DNA from: Helopsaltes ochotensis
Lineage: Eukaryota > Chordata > Aves > Passeriformes > Locustellidae
Assembly (NCBI GenBank): GCA_013400155.1
Contig: VXBM01000288.1
Coordinates: 124,001 to 188,000 of the forward strand
Direction of reading: 5' to 3'
Length of the DNA: 64,000 nt
Below the pieces are notes generated by a model. That model was not told the DNA's origin, searched no databases, and saw only the letters and a program-made list of their open reading frames with translations. Positions 10,001 to 24,125 of this stretch are shown here, in pieces. The stretch's first letter is position 1. Every line of letters begins with the position of its first letter. The position numbers and the translations under genes are program-made.

Positions 10001-13000
10001 CACTGTATTTGAATCACATTGATAATGTTAATAACTAGCCATAAGATGAGGCTGCCTTTCAAATGGGTTTAGTCTTAGGAAGGAGGATGTCTCTTTCTAA
10101 CAAATGCAAGCAAGAGACTGTGGAAGGCCTGAATCACACCAATTTTCAACTATTAGTTTATGTAGTTCAGAACCACAAACCATCCTTAACGTTCTGTAAT
10201 GAAGCATAACACTAGCCAGGGGTGGGATGATTGGTTAGCATATGCCACAGTAATTACAGAATTCATAATTAGCTGTACAGTCTATAGGAAATGGATGACA
10301 AACTATCTGCATAATTTATGACCTGTCTCTGCTAATTTGATTCTGTCATGCATGAAGTTCAACTCCTCTGTTGCCTACCAGTCATTGAAAATATGTTTAT
10401 AATGATGCACCTCTGAAAGGACAGAGCGATGAAGGATAAGGATTTTTTACACTCTGACAGAAGTGAGATAAGCAAAATGTTCTTAAACTATTGCACAATG
10501 TCTCCCTGTTTTGAATCACGAGCAAAAGAGGTACTGCTTGTGCAGGCTATTGTGTTCACAGTGTTATCAGTCTTGATTTGACCACAGAATTCTCATCGAA
10601 CTTAGCGACATGAATGAATGTTGCATCCCACTCTGAAATACTTCCTTGCCACTGGTATGCCTTTTATGCAACTTTGGTAAGCGTAAAAAAGGAAAACTTG
10701 TTACCGTTTATGACTGCAAATGAAAAGAATGTGAGAAAGGAGGCAGAGCTAAGGAATACTTTTTCTTCTATCATTTCAGAGCTCCTCAGACTTTTAGACT
10801 AGTGTCTAGTAAAACCCCTCCACCCCACCCATCTCCTTGCATAAAACAATTTCCACCCTTATCTCAACATCAGTTTCCATACAGAGAAACATACTAAATT
10901 TCTGGGAGTGTAAATTCTTCCATTTTTAATTTATAGGGAAAATTTTAAATAATAGTAAATCCCCCACATTCTTTTGCAGTGAGATGATGAGGTAAGTCTT
11001 GTTCCTTGCCCATTGTACAGACATTTTAAGTAATGTATTTTTATTATGGTAACACCACAGAGGCCCTTAGAATCCGCAGGATCACCTTAGTGAAGCTCCC
11101 TACGATTCTGCTGCAGCTTTTTGCTTCAGGTTTCCTCCCATGATCTTCCAAAGGCAGTGAGGGTAATTACATGCATCTCTTGGCACAGGATGAAGCTGTA
11201 GCAAAGCTCTCACAGCTTTGGTCTGGCCTATTTCTCTGCGGTGTAGAGCACACATCCCCACAGGGACAGGGATGAAGAAAGGCTCTGAAGGGAACAGATG
11301 TTGACTACTCGTCTGCAGTTTCTCTTCCACCACATCAGTCCCCTTCCAGTTCCACCTCTTCTTTCAAAGGCAGTTTGAAATGCAAATACTTTTATGTTAC
11401 CCTTTGATCTAATTTCATCTCAGTAATTTCTCATGTTATAAACCACTCAGAGTGAATAAACCAGTAATTAGACATTATAGATGGGTTAGGTGTAATTAGC
11501 TACTTAAAGGAGGGCTAATTATGCTGTTAATAGGATTTCCCATTTTGGGGAGGGAAGAGGGATAATGTTAGAATATGTCTATATGACTCTCTTCAATGCA
11601 TAGGGTTAGAAGTGTACTGATTTTCTGTGTTTTGCTCTCTAACTCTTCAGCTAAAAATGCTCTATTTTACTGGCCAGTCCTGTTGTCTCTCTGCTTTAGT
11701 GCCTTCTCTGTATGGGAATATCTCTGCTGACTACAACAATGGAGAGAAATTAGGAGACTGAATGGAAAGGCAAAGTGCACCCTTTGCCAAGCGTGCATGA
11801 AAGATCCAGACTGCCATGGTCTAGATGGAACATATCAGGAATTCTGGATGGTGACTTGTCCACCTTTCCCTGACCTCCTGGCCAGCTTTGGGGATGTGTC
11901 ACCAGGGTGTGCAAGTGGGAAGGCAGCCACCTGGGGACTGTATGGCAGGTGTCACTTTATCAGAAGGTTTATTTTCATGTTGCAATGTGAATCACCAGCT
12001 CCTGGTTTTAGTATGGATGTTATGTCAAAGCAAAGTAAAGCACCCCAAGGAGAGAGAAGGAGATTTTGGACAGCTGCATATGCAGGAGAACTTCCCACAT
12101 TCATCTTCAGCCTGGCACAGGGAGCTGTGCACATCTCAGGCACTTGATTCACTTTGACTGTGGACCCTGGAATGAAAGTCAGTGTAGCCACTTTCACTTC
12201 TCTGGAGGCTTTTTCTGCATTCAGCTGCTTGTGATCTTTCAAAAAGCAGTGCCAATAGGGGAGTGATAGAAGAGATGTTGTGCTGCTCTAACCTCATCAT
12301 GAAAACAAATGCTAATTACTTCTGCATAAACAAGAGGGACATTGTCAGTCTATTTAAAATCAATTGCCAAAGGCAAGGAGGTGTTTTCAGGATCAGGGTC
12401 AACTGGGTTGGTTGTAGAAGGTGAGGAGGTGTTTTTTAAATTCCAGACAATACCTCCAGGCTTCCAATTTGGATTAACTGGGAAATAATTCTTTTCCCTT
12501 CCATTACATTAATGATTTATTTCACATAGAAACCCATTTAGTTTCCAAGTGAAGTAAGCTTGTTCATGGCTCTCAGTAGTCTTGTCCCAGAAGAAAGGAT
12601 AAAAAGCTCGTTACTTCCTATCTCACATTAAAGATATGTGCTTGTTACAGGTTTTGTTTAACCTGTGAAGTCTTACCTGTAATCCAACTGCTGTCAGCTC
12701 CATTAGTGTGTGTTTTCCAGGAGAGGAGGTATCTCTCTTTCTTATCCTTTGTGCTCTGAAAACAGCAGCTGTTTTGTCCTTGTGGATCTTCTTTCTCTTT
12801 GCTAATTATTCCTTGAGGATTCATGGGTGGAAAGGTATACCACAAAACTGCTAACAAGGCAGGAGAGCCAAATTTGGCCTGGAACTTCTTCAAGAGAATC
12901 CCTGCTCCACACCTGGGATAATCTAGAGACAGCTCTTGCTAGTCAGAAGTCTCTGGCATAGAAGAGAATTAACCAAACACACAGGCTTCATCTGAGTTGA

Positions 13001-16000
13001 AGACCCCAAAGACTGAGCTGCTAGGGAATTACTACAGCTTCAGATTCTCCAGCTCACTGAGGCTGAGTTTAAGAGAAGAGATTCCAAAGGTACACTGATG
13101 GGCACAGGATTTTTAAGATTAAAGAGATCCCACACAACACAAATATTTTTGACATTAAAACTTAATTTAATTTTTAATGAAAATGCAAGCATAATAAATG
13201 GCAGGGCGGGAAGTTGAACTGATTTTTGTAAATAAGTATGGAGCTGGGTGTATTTTAGAACAAAGCAAAAGAAGCCAAGTCCTGTGCAGAAGTTATTAAA
13301 TAGCTTAATTATACATAGAGATGGGATTTAGTTTCAAGTGAAAGCTACATCAAATCTAAACTCCTAATGCCTTTAAAACAAAGTCCCTTAACATTAACCA
13401 GAAAATGACTGAATCTCTTCTATTAATGTTGGAAAAAAATATTTAAATGCCATCTGTTTGACTTTGTGGAGCCGTGAAGAGGAACAGGTACAAAACCACC
13501 AGTAGTGCTTTTTACACCTTCCAAATGGCCTATAGCTCCAGGAAAATATAGTGCCATTCTCACCCTCTTATGAGGTGGAATATTTTTCCATGAATACTGC
13601 CCAGCAGCACTTCTGCCTTCTGCCCAGGACCACGCTGTTGCGAAGCTTGGCACAGCCCACTGAGTGAAGTGTGTCTGGGTCCCTCCTGTCCATCAAGAGA
13701 TCAGTGGAGATCTGCGGTATTCCAGATAAAAGTTTCTACAAATTCTTGAGGGGAATAGACACAGTGAAGGTGATCAGTTCCTTTTTATTCAACCTGGTCT
13801 TTCCATGCTTTAACAGATCCCTTTCGCTTTGTGCTTCAAAGTAAACTTTTAGTTCTTTTTGATGTTTACTTTCAATTAGATAAGCCTTCTAGCCCATCAG
13901 CACTACTTTCAATTTACTTACACTCTTTCTCCACTTCCATGGTAATGAAAGATAGTAATGATGATAATGAAACTGAGGGGTTATAGCAGGCTAGAGAGAA
14001 GAGAGGGAACTGTGATTGAAATCTCACTCTGTGGCCCTAATTCTTCCAGAATTCTCCATTTCTGTACAACAGAATATTGCGCCTAATTTGCTGCCTTTTT
14101 ATGATTTTGCATTTCTTTTCATGTACAGCTTTCCCTGCATTTCTTCCATTGAGTTTTACATTTGATGAGGTTTCCCTGGATGAACTGCAGGTTTTTCCAA
14201 TCTTACTTAAGGACACAGGACTCCTTCCTGTGTTTCCAACAATAGCAACCATGTTTCTTTACAGTACTCCTAAAACTGCTTTTATTTTGGTTTCCATGTG
14301 AGGATAACCTGTCAGCTAGTAAAACATTTTATAGATGGTGCTTGTTTTCTGCTGCAAGAACACTTCTTATGCCCCATGGTGAGACATTTTATTCCAGGGG
14401 ATATGATGCTGCCACCAACCTTGATTAGGTTCCATCCTGAATCCACCCCATACAAAGTGAGCCTGGAAAGATTAATTACATCTCTTTAAAAGTCACTTAA
14501 ATTATCTATGTCTTCTATTTTCTCACATTAAGATCTCCAACAACACCACCAGACTAAATATGAGTCTCTGCAAATCTTTAAACCCTACTTCATCTATCAG
14601 ACTTTCTGATTTTTTGTCTCCTTCCCCTATGCTACCTTATCCTTCAGCTTTGGCTTGTTTTGCTGGATTCCATCAGGCTGGGAAAAAGAAAAACAGTTAC
14701 TAACACTGGAATGATGTAATTAGACATGTTTTGAACCATCACAGGGCAACTCCAGCAGCCATTCAAGCTTTTTCTTTCTAATTACCATAAGTAATTAATA
14801 GCTACCCAGAAGCAAGATTCAGATTAATTAATTCCCAATAAAGTTGTCCTCCAAAGTACTCTTTTGACCAAATGTTCAAGGTAACTCCTTATAACTTGAA
14901 AGTAAGCTAGGAAAGTGTTATTAGCTGCAGTACAAATTCAGACTAGCTTGGTAGCTTTGCTGAATTTTGTTCTGCCATTTTCCTGTGCTTTTTGGTGTTA
15001 TGCCGGAAAAGGACAACAATTAAAACTTTCCCACTAAGGTTGTATTGGTTTCTATTTCTTACGTTATCACCATGAATATTTCAGAATGGTGTAGCCATGT
15101 TCCTTTTCTGCCTTGCAATACATGGATTTTCTGTGCATTTTATTCCAAGGATACAAATTTTTCTTCTTTGAGTTTGAAACATCAATTAATTGTGAAAAAT
15201 CTTAAACAAGAGACCAGAGAGTATACTAGGTATTGATTATTTGCTGGGAAGAGCCAGATCAACATAGAGGTCTTTGAATTTACCAACTCTTCAAAGCTGC
15301 ACTGGTGATAAATCCTTGAAAACTTTTTGCCCAATGCTTTTGTTTTAGGTGTCCAGCATTCACCCTGTCTGTCAAACAAGACCGATGAGTACAGTTCCAA
15401 ATCCTCCATAAAGATTACATCAGTGCAAATTATGAGACTTTGGGGAGATGGTGTCTGACCTTATCCCCTAAAACCTATCTTGGGAGGATTTTCATAATCT
15501 CTCTGAAATCCTGGATTTCCAGAACTCTTCACAGAGCCATCCAAAACTGCTCTTTGTCGAGAGCTGTGCAGGGAGGCAGTCACGTTGCTCTGCTGCAATC
15601 TGGCTTGGTGGTGTTAATGCTTTCTCTACAATTCCTTGCATCATCATGCATACTTTAAAAATATTTTTAAAGACTGAGCGATCACATGAAGTAAGTACGT
15701 AGAGAATCTACTTTGACGAGTCTGGAGTCTGATTTTCAGGTTATACTTTAATTTATTGAAGGCACTAGACTTTTTTTTGTTTATTTAAGAATACAGGGAA
15801 GAAAAAATGTTGTATGCAGAGATAAAAATCTTTTAAAAGATCAGCTGATGAAGTGGGAAAAATTTGCCTTTTTTACCCAAGAATTTGTCTGGAGAAGGGG
15901 TATTAAGAAGAACTTGAATAACTAGATGCTCTTCTAAATTGCCCAACAAATCAGCTGGTCTATTACAGCTAATTGCAAACTCTGCCCTCTGTTTAAAGGA

Positions 16001-16564
16001 GAATTGAATAGCTTATATTCAACAGAATATCTGCAGCTCCTTTCGGAAGATCACGGCTTTGTGTAAAAATCTAATTATTGTGTTAATCACTATTCAAACA
16101 GGAAGGAGTAAACTACACACCTCCAGCTGCAAGGTGACAATAGGAAGATATCAATGATTAGATTTGTTTGTGTCATACATCTATGTTCATGGTTTGTTGA
16201 AAGAAAACCACCTCTCTGGGGGGAAAAATTGTTGGGAAAATCACTGAACTCACTGCATTTGTAATTTAAAGTTTTGATAAAGTTGAAAATTAGCCAGTTA
16301 ATATTCTTGTCAGTGACAAATAAGAAATGTGACTTCTTGTATAGGCAGTTTTCCAAGATTGTTGGTATATATGCTTATATATAATTTTCTTTTCCCATGC
16401 CACACAGAAATAGGCAACATTATTAGCAATGAAAAAGGCAGCTCAGAATCAAAAGGTGATGAAAAATGCATCTTTTCTTGCAAGTGCCATTGTGTCGGGG
16501 TAGTGATTGAAGAGAGAGAGCTTCTAGAGACTGCCTCATAATGAAACTGCAGCAGCCAGGCAGG
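10001..16564. other. Non-coding AT-rich DNA, no gene recognised
   Basis: The span is mostly unique AT-rich sequence. Open frames reach 116 codons (11797-12147, plus strand) but overlap others in different frames and carry no motif I recognise. Small inverted repeats occur, for example ACACAGGA/TCCTGTGT near 14213-14233. A homeodomain-site-rich block lies at 11455-11545. No transposon was identified. Confidence 0.55.
11455..11545. promoter_or_regulatory. Candidate conserved non-coding element (TAATTA cluster)
   Basis: Within about 90 bp there are repeated homeodomain cores: CAGTAATTAG, GTGTAATTAGC, GGGCTAATTATGC and GTTAATAGG. The density is higher than in the flanks. Vertebrate neural and limb enhancers often look like this, but AT-rich DNA yields such cores by chance and no species comparison was possible. 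Confidence 0.2.
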
Positions 16565-16594
16565 AACAAGTCCAAAAATAACAAGTCCAATAAT
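16565..16594 (+). repeat. 15-bp tandem duplication
   Basis: AACAAGTCCAAAAAT is followed directly by AACAAGTCCAATAAT, two copies differing at one base. It lies inside a 136-codon minus-strand frame (16310-16720). In that frame the duplication contributes to a hydrophobic stretch, but I see no family match. Confidence 0.85.
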
Positions 16595-19500
16595 AACATA
16601 AATGGGCAGAGTCAAAGGACTCAAAGCTGTGTCTCTGCAAGACATGGAGCAGCTCCTGAGAGTTTGGTACCTGGCAGGGCTAAACTCCTGAAAATTGACA
16701 CCAAGGTTCTGTTCCTCCACCTGACTGTGATTTCTATCCTCAACTTTCTCTGGTGGTGAAGATGAAAGAGAAACAAGCTGAGCTGAACAAGGAAGTTAGG
16801 AATGTGTAAAGGTGTGTAGGAAATGGAAAGTGACAGGGTCATTGTGATCTTGCATTGATGAAAGGATTTACCTGCAAACATTGGGCGTAGAGAAAATGGC
16901 TCAAAACTTAGAGCACAAGAACACAGCTCAGGAGAAAAAAATCTCAAGTCACCAACATGTTTCTTATAACTTTGAAGTAACCACTGGATTCCATGAGGAT
17001 CAGTCTCATGTTTCTAACTGAGGTGGGAAACCCCTTATTTGACATGCTTCTCTGGAAGAATAAACACTTCAAGTCCTGAGATGTGCAGAGACTATTTTGT
17101 CCCCCGTTGCATGGTGTAATTCTGTCTAACCATTTGGGAAGTTTGTCAGGTTTGGTGTCTAAATCACAGTTTTGTCTGTCAGATTCTCTGGTGGGTGACT
17201 GAGGTGGATAATTTTTTTGGTTTACAATTTACAAGTAGCAGGACACTGAATGGGAGGATACAGTTCACATCAGTCGTTAAGTGGGTTGTCTTAAAGAGGA
17301 ATCTTGTTACCTTTGCTCTGCTTGGAGCACTTGTGGCATATCAAGGAAAAAATTGAGGGTTACCCAAAAATTTTTCTTGGACCTGACTTGGGAGAAGAAA
17401 CAGATTTTGTGTCAGGCGGGACCAGTTCCTTCTCCAGTCCTCCAAACCATTCTGCAAATATTTCCCCCTCATATGTATATCAATGTAGAAAAATAACTAA
17501 CCCTTATCATGTACAATACTTATATTTTTCACCTTTAGAAAGGTGTAAACACTTACCATAAATTTGTCTACAACATATAAAAAAGATTGCTGAGGGGGAA
17601 TATACAATCCTTTTACCTTTCTCTTATGTCACTAGAAATGAGTCACATGTTGCAGCACAATGGATCAATTTCATTATTTACCAGTGATAAATTTAATACA
17701 CTCTGTATGTGAAAATCCCATTATTGTGATTTTTTAATGTAATATATAAATATATGGATTCTAGTAAAACCAGAAGAAACAGTAGCACTGATTGAACTCC
17801 TTTAAAATGTACTTACCAAAAAAAGTAACATGATCATTAGTAAATTCTTTCAACTTAATTCTCCTTTGCAGTGTTCCTTTTTATAATGCAAGCTTTACTG
17901 CACTAGGCCATCAGATAAAAGAGTGCTAACAGCCTGGCCACATTTTCATCTAACAAAGGCTACATTTAGCGGGCTCAATTATGAGTGGAAGCCTTAGATA
18001 GAAATAGAAAAAGAAGGACGACAGAGCAATTTATTTTTATAATAAAACTCTTAATTCTTGCACCCTCCTTACAATATTCTGATGCTTAACACTACATTAA
18101 TGAGGCACTTCTAATATAATTATGGTTGCTTTTGTTCCAGCTCTTCCTGATTTTGAGATGTGGCCTTAGAATTAACTGTCCTTGGCCAGAGCAAGATGTT
18201 CCCTTTAACAAGGCTGCAGTAGTCATCTTTAAAAAATTTCCTGTAACATCTTATGCTATTTTTAGGATTTCATTTGGATTTAGGGAGAAGAAAGAGAAAA
18301 CATAACTTCATGATGCTCCTCTCTTTGGGTAATTTAACCAACGTAAAATTTGTAGCATCATTGCTGGGGTTTTCACAGTCTGAGGCTCAACATATGGCCA
18401 CCAAACTGTTTTTCCTCGTAATCTTTAGATGCATTATAACTTATTTTCTTTTGCAGCAGTCTGAAGTATGCAGGATCTAACTCCTAATGCAAGTAATTCA
18501 TTAAGAACAGGCTAAGTTGATTCTGGAACCAAATATATTAATTATCCTAAAGGTCTTTAAAATGCCTCTTAAACAATGATTTGAAGGAGTGAGTTGTTTA
18601 CACAGCCAGTAACAAGCTGTGGAGCATTTAATCTTCCAGTTGCTGGTCTGCTCCTCTATTAGGGTTGAGGTGGCTCTTATTCGTTTGTGCTCTATGGCTG
18701 AGTGGGTGGATGCTGCACACAGGCAGCTAGTTTGCAGTCTCAGAAGCATGGAGGAATAAATGGACCATAGCAGCTGAATTCCCTTTTAATTTTTAGCATG
18801 TCACCTTCCATTCACTGCAGTAATTCAGTGCTTCGTAATTCAGCTCACCACCTTCACTGGACTCTTTCCTTCATTGCTATGCATGTGGCTGGCTCTCGTG
18901 GGCTTGATATGGTTATGAAATGGCAGCGTGAATTACATCTCTCTCTGGGTGTAGGAAATTTGTACCATTCTGCCCCTATGCATATTAAGAGAAAACTACT
19001 CTTTTGTTTTGGACATAAGGTGATCTTTCATTCGTTAATGGGGAAGTTCCTGTTCATGGTCCAGTCCTTTTGTGACTGTGCCCTGGGCAAAAAAGAAAAC
19101 TGATAAAATAATAAAAAATAAATATTTGGCTTGTCTTGGAGGGACAAATCTCCAAATTGGGCATCTCCAAATAATCCATTTGGGATCTGTAGGGATTCCT
19201 TTAGTTGTAGAGACTTATAAGAGGCTTGTCAAAAATATGAGACAGATTGAAGCTGGATAGAAAGACAAGGCTGGACTTGGGCTGCCCAGGCAGAATGCAA
19301 AAGCAGAGATTTAGAATTAAACTGGGGCAGGAGGAAGGAACTGGTCTCGTGGAAGTGTGGAAGGAACAAAGAGTTTCCCTGGAACAGGTTTCCTCTGGGT
19401 TTGCAGGTTTTGCAACCCAACACTGATGTGCTGCCCTTGCACAAGGCATCAGCATCACTCCCCTGGAAACTCCAGAGTCGTGTGCTGTGGCAAAGCCATG

Positions 19501-22369
19501 AGTTTGTCTTGGACACAGAGGGTTTGCACTGCCATGGCTGGAGGAGAGGACAACAGAGACTTTCTTTACTTCCCTACCAACCCCTGGAAACTGCTCAGGC
19601 CTCGAAAAAAATGACAAGGAACTTTTCTTCTGCTTCAGTGTCTAAGGCCAATACTTTGGTTTCTCCGGGGTGGAGACTAATATTTAATGACCAATGACTT
19701 TGAAGCAAAAAATTAATGGTCAACTTTGGCCTACTCTGTTCAGGGTTTAGGAGTGTGTAATTCCTAAATTCTTTATTTAATAATTCTTCATAACATGAAA
19801 TCTTTGCCAAATATTTAAATCCAGAGTTGTCCAATGAATCACTCGCTAATGAAAAATTCTGGAACCATTGTAATGTTAAAAAACAAATCATGCATTATAC
19901 TTTTGTATCACTTAATGTAGCAAAGAAGGCACTGTTTAAATATTACTGGCTTCATTAACTGAAACCAAGTCATTGTTCAAAAACAAATGGATCAATCTCA
20001 TCCTGAGAGACATCTGACCTGTTATTTATTTCTGCTATTAGAATAATTATGAAGTATACTGTCATGGTTAATTTTGGTCTTGCTGTCAGGAAAACTTGTC
20101 ATGCTCACTGTCCATTGTCCTGAGGGACAGGAGGGGTCTGGAGCTGTGCTAGCAGTGAGGGAGAGATTTGCTGAGTATTCCCATTTAATGGGCATTTTCA
20201 TGGACAGCTTTTATAAATATACAGCCCCCAGGAAACTCAGTTCTCCACAGTACTAAAAGATAGTCTAGATCCATTAAAAAAATTAAGCACCCATACTCAC
20301 TCTACTTAATCCTGCATATTATGCAATCATTTTTCTTGATAAGGTGAGAATCTGGTTGATATAATAGGCCTTTAAAAATCTATGTACTCTTTCAAAGTAG
20401 AGGATTTCAACAAGAATACATTTCTTATTCTTTCTTTTTGCTTTTACAGGTTGTCTGTTTTTATGCCACTTTTGAGTAACTTAACTGTAATGTGACAGAA
20501 TTATACACTGCTATATGTAGTTGAAAATGCCATACATAAAAGCTTGTTTTCTCTTACAGAAAAACAAGGATTATATTCTATTTTAAATGAGGTTATGTGA
20601 GTGCAGTTGGTGACAGTCACTTCTTCAGATGTGTCCATATTGTTGTAAGATCAATACTTCATTGATTCAAATGATAGGAGAGCTACTATTAGATTTCATG
20701 AAGTTGTTAATTAACAAAGTACCAGTAGTGTTTACTGAATCACTAGGGTTTTATTGCTTAATTATATGCCTAACTAAGCATATCCTCTGTTCTAATTAGT
20801 GGAAAATGAGTTAAAAATATACAGAATATGGCCTACTTCTGTACGCAGTCACAGTTTAACTAATTTTATTTAATTTCCAGATATTATATCTACATTATAA
20901 AATATTCAACACATGTATTTCATAGATCTGCTACCATTAGTGTCAAATTTGTTGATGCAGCTTAACTAATCTAGAAGTAAGTTTAGAAATTAATGTTAAT
21001 ACACTGTTTATGAAGGCTGCCAGCACTTTAACTGTAAATAAGGCATATTAATTTCAAGTGCTCAAATACAATTAAATGCCAATGTGAGACATATTCAACA
21101 AGACTTGAGGTACAGAACCCCCTCTTAGTAAGAGCATGATTCTTCAACTGTAGAAATACAGGCAACATCTGCCAAGGATCCAGCAGTCTCCCACTAGCAA
21201 GGATTGTGCTTGCTTTTAAATTATAACCGTGAGTTAAAAAATAGATTTGTTTTTCATGAACAGGCTTGGTTGTCGTTAGCTGGTGATTAACTTTGAGCAG
21301 CATCTAACTCTCTGTCAGCCTCAGCACGCAGTGTGAAGGAAGCTGAAACCTGAATTCTGCCCACTCTGTGTTAGTTATGGCTGGGGTTTTTCTCTGGTTT
21401 TATTTTGTTTGCTTTCTGAACAGTAGGATTTTCAGCTGATCATAGTTCTGAAATTCAAGCTCTCTTACTGATTGTGCTTGATTTACTAACATTTGAATCA
21501 GAGTATCCATCCCAGAGGATACTTAGGTAGTTCATGCAAGAGTCTGGGTTCCTTTGGCATCCGTCTAGAAGTTATATAGGAATTGTTAAGTGTAATCAAG
21601 GAATGAGGAAAAATTATGGGAAAAAAAAGAGTTCATCTGCAGCTGCTCAAACCAACGATGCCACCTCTGCCTGGAAATTTTCTGAACTGCAGATCACTGA
21701 GGACTGAGATAAGTATCACAAGGTATGTGCCTTGTTCCCATAGAATTCCTTAGGTGTTTGCTGCTGAAGACAAAATCCCAGGCATCACAGAGTAACTAAT
21801 GCATGCCAGTTCTGCTGCTGGATGTGGGTAATGTGTGGTCTCCTATTCCAATCTTAAATCTATACATTAGTTTCTCCATTGAAACTGTGAAATCTCTAAC
21901 TATCAGGTCAGAGGGGGAGTGAGTGACATGCCAGAAATTTGCTCAGTGGGAATTGATGCAGTCAGCTTGAGTGGGGGGTGTAAAACTAGTGGTGTGTAGA
22001 TAGCCCTGCCTGAGTGGCACATAATTCCTGTAGAAGGGGAAAAAGTTTTATGGTGTTCTGCTTAGCCCTCCAATGATCAATAAAATCAGTTCTTTGGAGG
22101 TGATCCCACTGGGCATCTTCTACTGCATATTGTCAGGACAGGCCTCCAAAATGGCTCACTTATTAAAGCTTTAATATTTTCTCACATTCTCCACCTCTGT
22201 GCATATTCAGGGCTTTCTTCACCCTTATTTTATATTGGGCAAATGCTGGTCCCTGATGCTGGACCAGGAATGGGAAATTGTGAAGCTGTCTCACCATTTC
22301 TAGACAGAGATTCTGCCTGGAGAAGCAGAGCAATGAACTGAAACCTAAGATCAAAGAGCAGGTGACCCC
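16595..22369. other. Non-coding AT-rich DNA, no gene recognised
   Basis: No gene or clear transposon was seen. Around 20056-20250 the sequence begins TGTCATGG and has TTTTATAAATATAC about 150 bp later. That is loosely LTR-like, but I cannot confirm a family or a 3' end. The block at 20690-20960 has conserved-element texture. Frames at 19200-19700 overlap on both strands and look like chance. Confidence 0.5.
20690..20960. promoter_or_regulatory. Candidate conserved non-coding element (AT-rich)
   Basis: This long non-repetitive AT-rich run carries multiple TAATTA/TTAATT cores (GTTAATTAAC, CTTAATTATATG, TCTAATTAGTGG, CTAATTTTATTTAATT). It has no simple-sequence repeat to explain the bias. It is inferred from motif density alone. 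Confidence 0.2.
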
Positions 22370-22484
22370 TGCCACAGGCTGGACAATGTCCTGAGCAACC
22401 CACTTTGCTTAATCCTGCTTTGAGCAGCATGTTAGCAGGGGAAGATCTCCAGAGGTCCCTTCTGACCACCATTCTGTGACTGTA
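22370..22484 (+). mobile_element. CR1 LINE, truncated 3' end
   Basis: The segment reads through the diagnostic 3' end of an avian CR1: GCTGGACAATGTCCTGAGCAACC, then CCTGCTTTGAGCAGC, then GATCTCCAGAGGTCCCTTC, and finally CCATTCTGTGACTGTA. CR1 elements typically end in a CCAGAGGTCCCTTCCAACC block followed by short ATTCTRTG repeats rather than poly(A), and this copy ends that way. Upstream of about 22370 I lose the match, so this is a 5'-truncated copy of roughly 110 bp. It has no coding capacity. It supports a bird or other sauropsid origin. Confidence 0.85.
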
Positions 22485-23949
22485 AAGTGATGTCCATCAG
22501 TGTCTGTGCCAAAGTGAGTTTTCTAGGTATGGCAGAACATCTGCCAGGAGCACAGAAATAATTTAGGCTCCTCCAGAGAAATCAGTTGCTCATAACAAAC
22601 ATCTTGAGATATATGGGAAATGCCTGTGGGAGATAGGTAACTCTGTTATTGTCTGCTGGCAATAACACATTCCTGCCAGTAGTTTTATTGCCATCAGTCA
22701 TATTCCCCTCAAGTGCGCTCAAGGGGCAAACAAGTCTTGAATATCCAGGAGATGACTAATGTACTTGGGAAGAAGCAAACTTTCTCAGTAGCGTCAACTT
22801 TAGATGCTTAAAAGTGATGCCATGAACATACCTCTGCACTGCCACGCTCACAAAAAGCATCCCAGGGAAGTGGAACCATCTCTTCCTGTATAAATCTTGT
22901 TTGCCATAAGCTAGATTTCAAATTTTGCAACAATCCTGAGTTGAACTGATCTCATGCAACAACATCTGTGTACTCAGAGAAGCTGTGCACCGACTTAGCA
23001 TCTTAGCATCAAATATTTTGATGTGCAATGACCATTTTCCCTAGCAGCTATCAGCAGGGCTGATGCTGACCTCTAAAAGAAGAGAACATTATGCTGCCTG
23101 TTTGGTGGTAGAGGAGGGTAGGTTACATTGGCAGATGACTTCTGGAATGAGAGGTGCTCTCGAGATGGTGCCTAAAATGAGCTTGCAATATTGAAGTTGG
23201 TACTGTCCAGCTGCAGCTGCTACATGCCTGGTCAGGGAAAGGTTTTGTGCTTGACTTGCACACAGCTGTAAGCCACTGGTGTTAGCAGAATAATGGAGAA
23301 AGCAATAGCTGTCCTCTATAGTAAGCAAAAAAAATTTCATTTTAATTATCTGAATTAAAAGCCCCCAAACCTAAATAGGATTAAATGCATTTTATTTGCA
23401 TGGTTTTTGATATAATTTGTAGCTGTTTTTTTGCCGTTCCTCTCTTGATAAAGAAAAAAAAATAATTTATCTATCACAATGGGTACATCTTCAATTTCCA
23501 CTCAAGTCTTTCAGAAGACAAATAATTTCCTCCTTTTCCATTTCACAGGAAAACAAAGATAAATATAATCCTCTGTACCTGTAATTGCACTGATAAACTG
23601 TATATATATGTGGCCACAGATAAAAGTATCATATTTGTTTTAGTGACTTCAGGACTACGAAGATTACCCCATTTATTCCTAACCATATGAATTTGACAGT
23701 ATCCCGTTTAGATTTTGTATTCTACAGCACATCAGTAATCTTAGAAATATGAATTTCTCAGCTCTGTGAGACAAGGTTGATAAGGCAAACCACTAGAATG
23801 GATTTAAGCATTTGAATTTCAAGGACATCTACCAAGGAGGAGGAAGAGACTTTTTGGGTTCCTCTGTCTAGTTATGTCAGAGATGCACATATGTCCCAGA
23901 TTACTACTATTTATAACTTGCATTATCACGTTGTGTTTAAGGAGTTGCT
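22485..23949. other. Non-coding DNA, no gene recognised
   Basis: The sequence is AT-rich and unique-looking, with a short (TA)n run near 23600 and no supported feature. Confidence 0.55.
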
Positions 23950-24125
23950 GTGGATATTCTGGGGTTTGCAGAGCTCCTGCTCCCCAGGGCTGGCTGTCCC
24001 GCTGCTGTTCCCTGCCGGGGGCAGGGCTGTGGCTGCTCCCTCCGCAGGCGCTCCCGGCCGCCTGGGGCAGCCTGAGCCCGCACTTGGCCCACCACTGCCT
24101 CCACTGCTCCTGGGAAGCCACAGTT
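23950..24125. other. GC-rich patch
   Basis: A GC-rich island in AT-rich surroundings, with about nine CpGs (for example CCGCAGGCGCTCCCGGCCGCC near 24040). The frames on both strands here (78-121 codons) are open mainly because stop codons are rare in GC-rich DNA, and they overlap one another. There is no TATA box, splice pair or known domain. It could be a small CpG patch or a diverged GC-rich repeat. Confidence 0.4.

Noticed and set aside
16310..16720. 136-codon minus-strand frame with a hydrophobic segment, considered as a membrane or retroviral envelope-like piece
   Set aside because: The hydrophobic run comes partly from a 15-bp tandem duplication of AT-rich DNA. No diagnostic motif was found.
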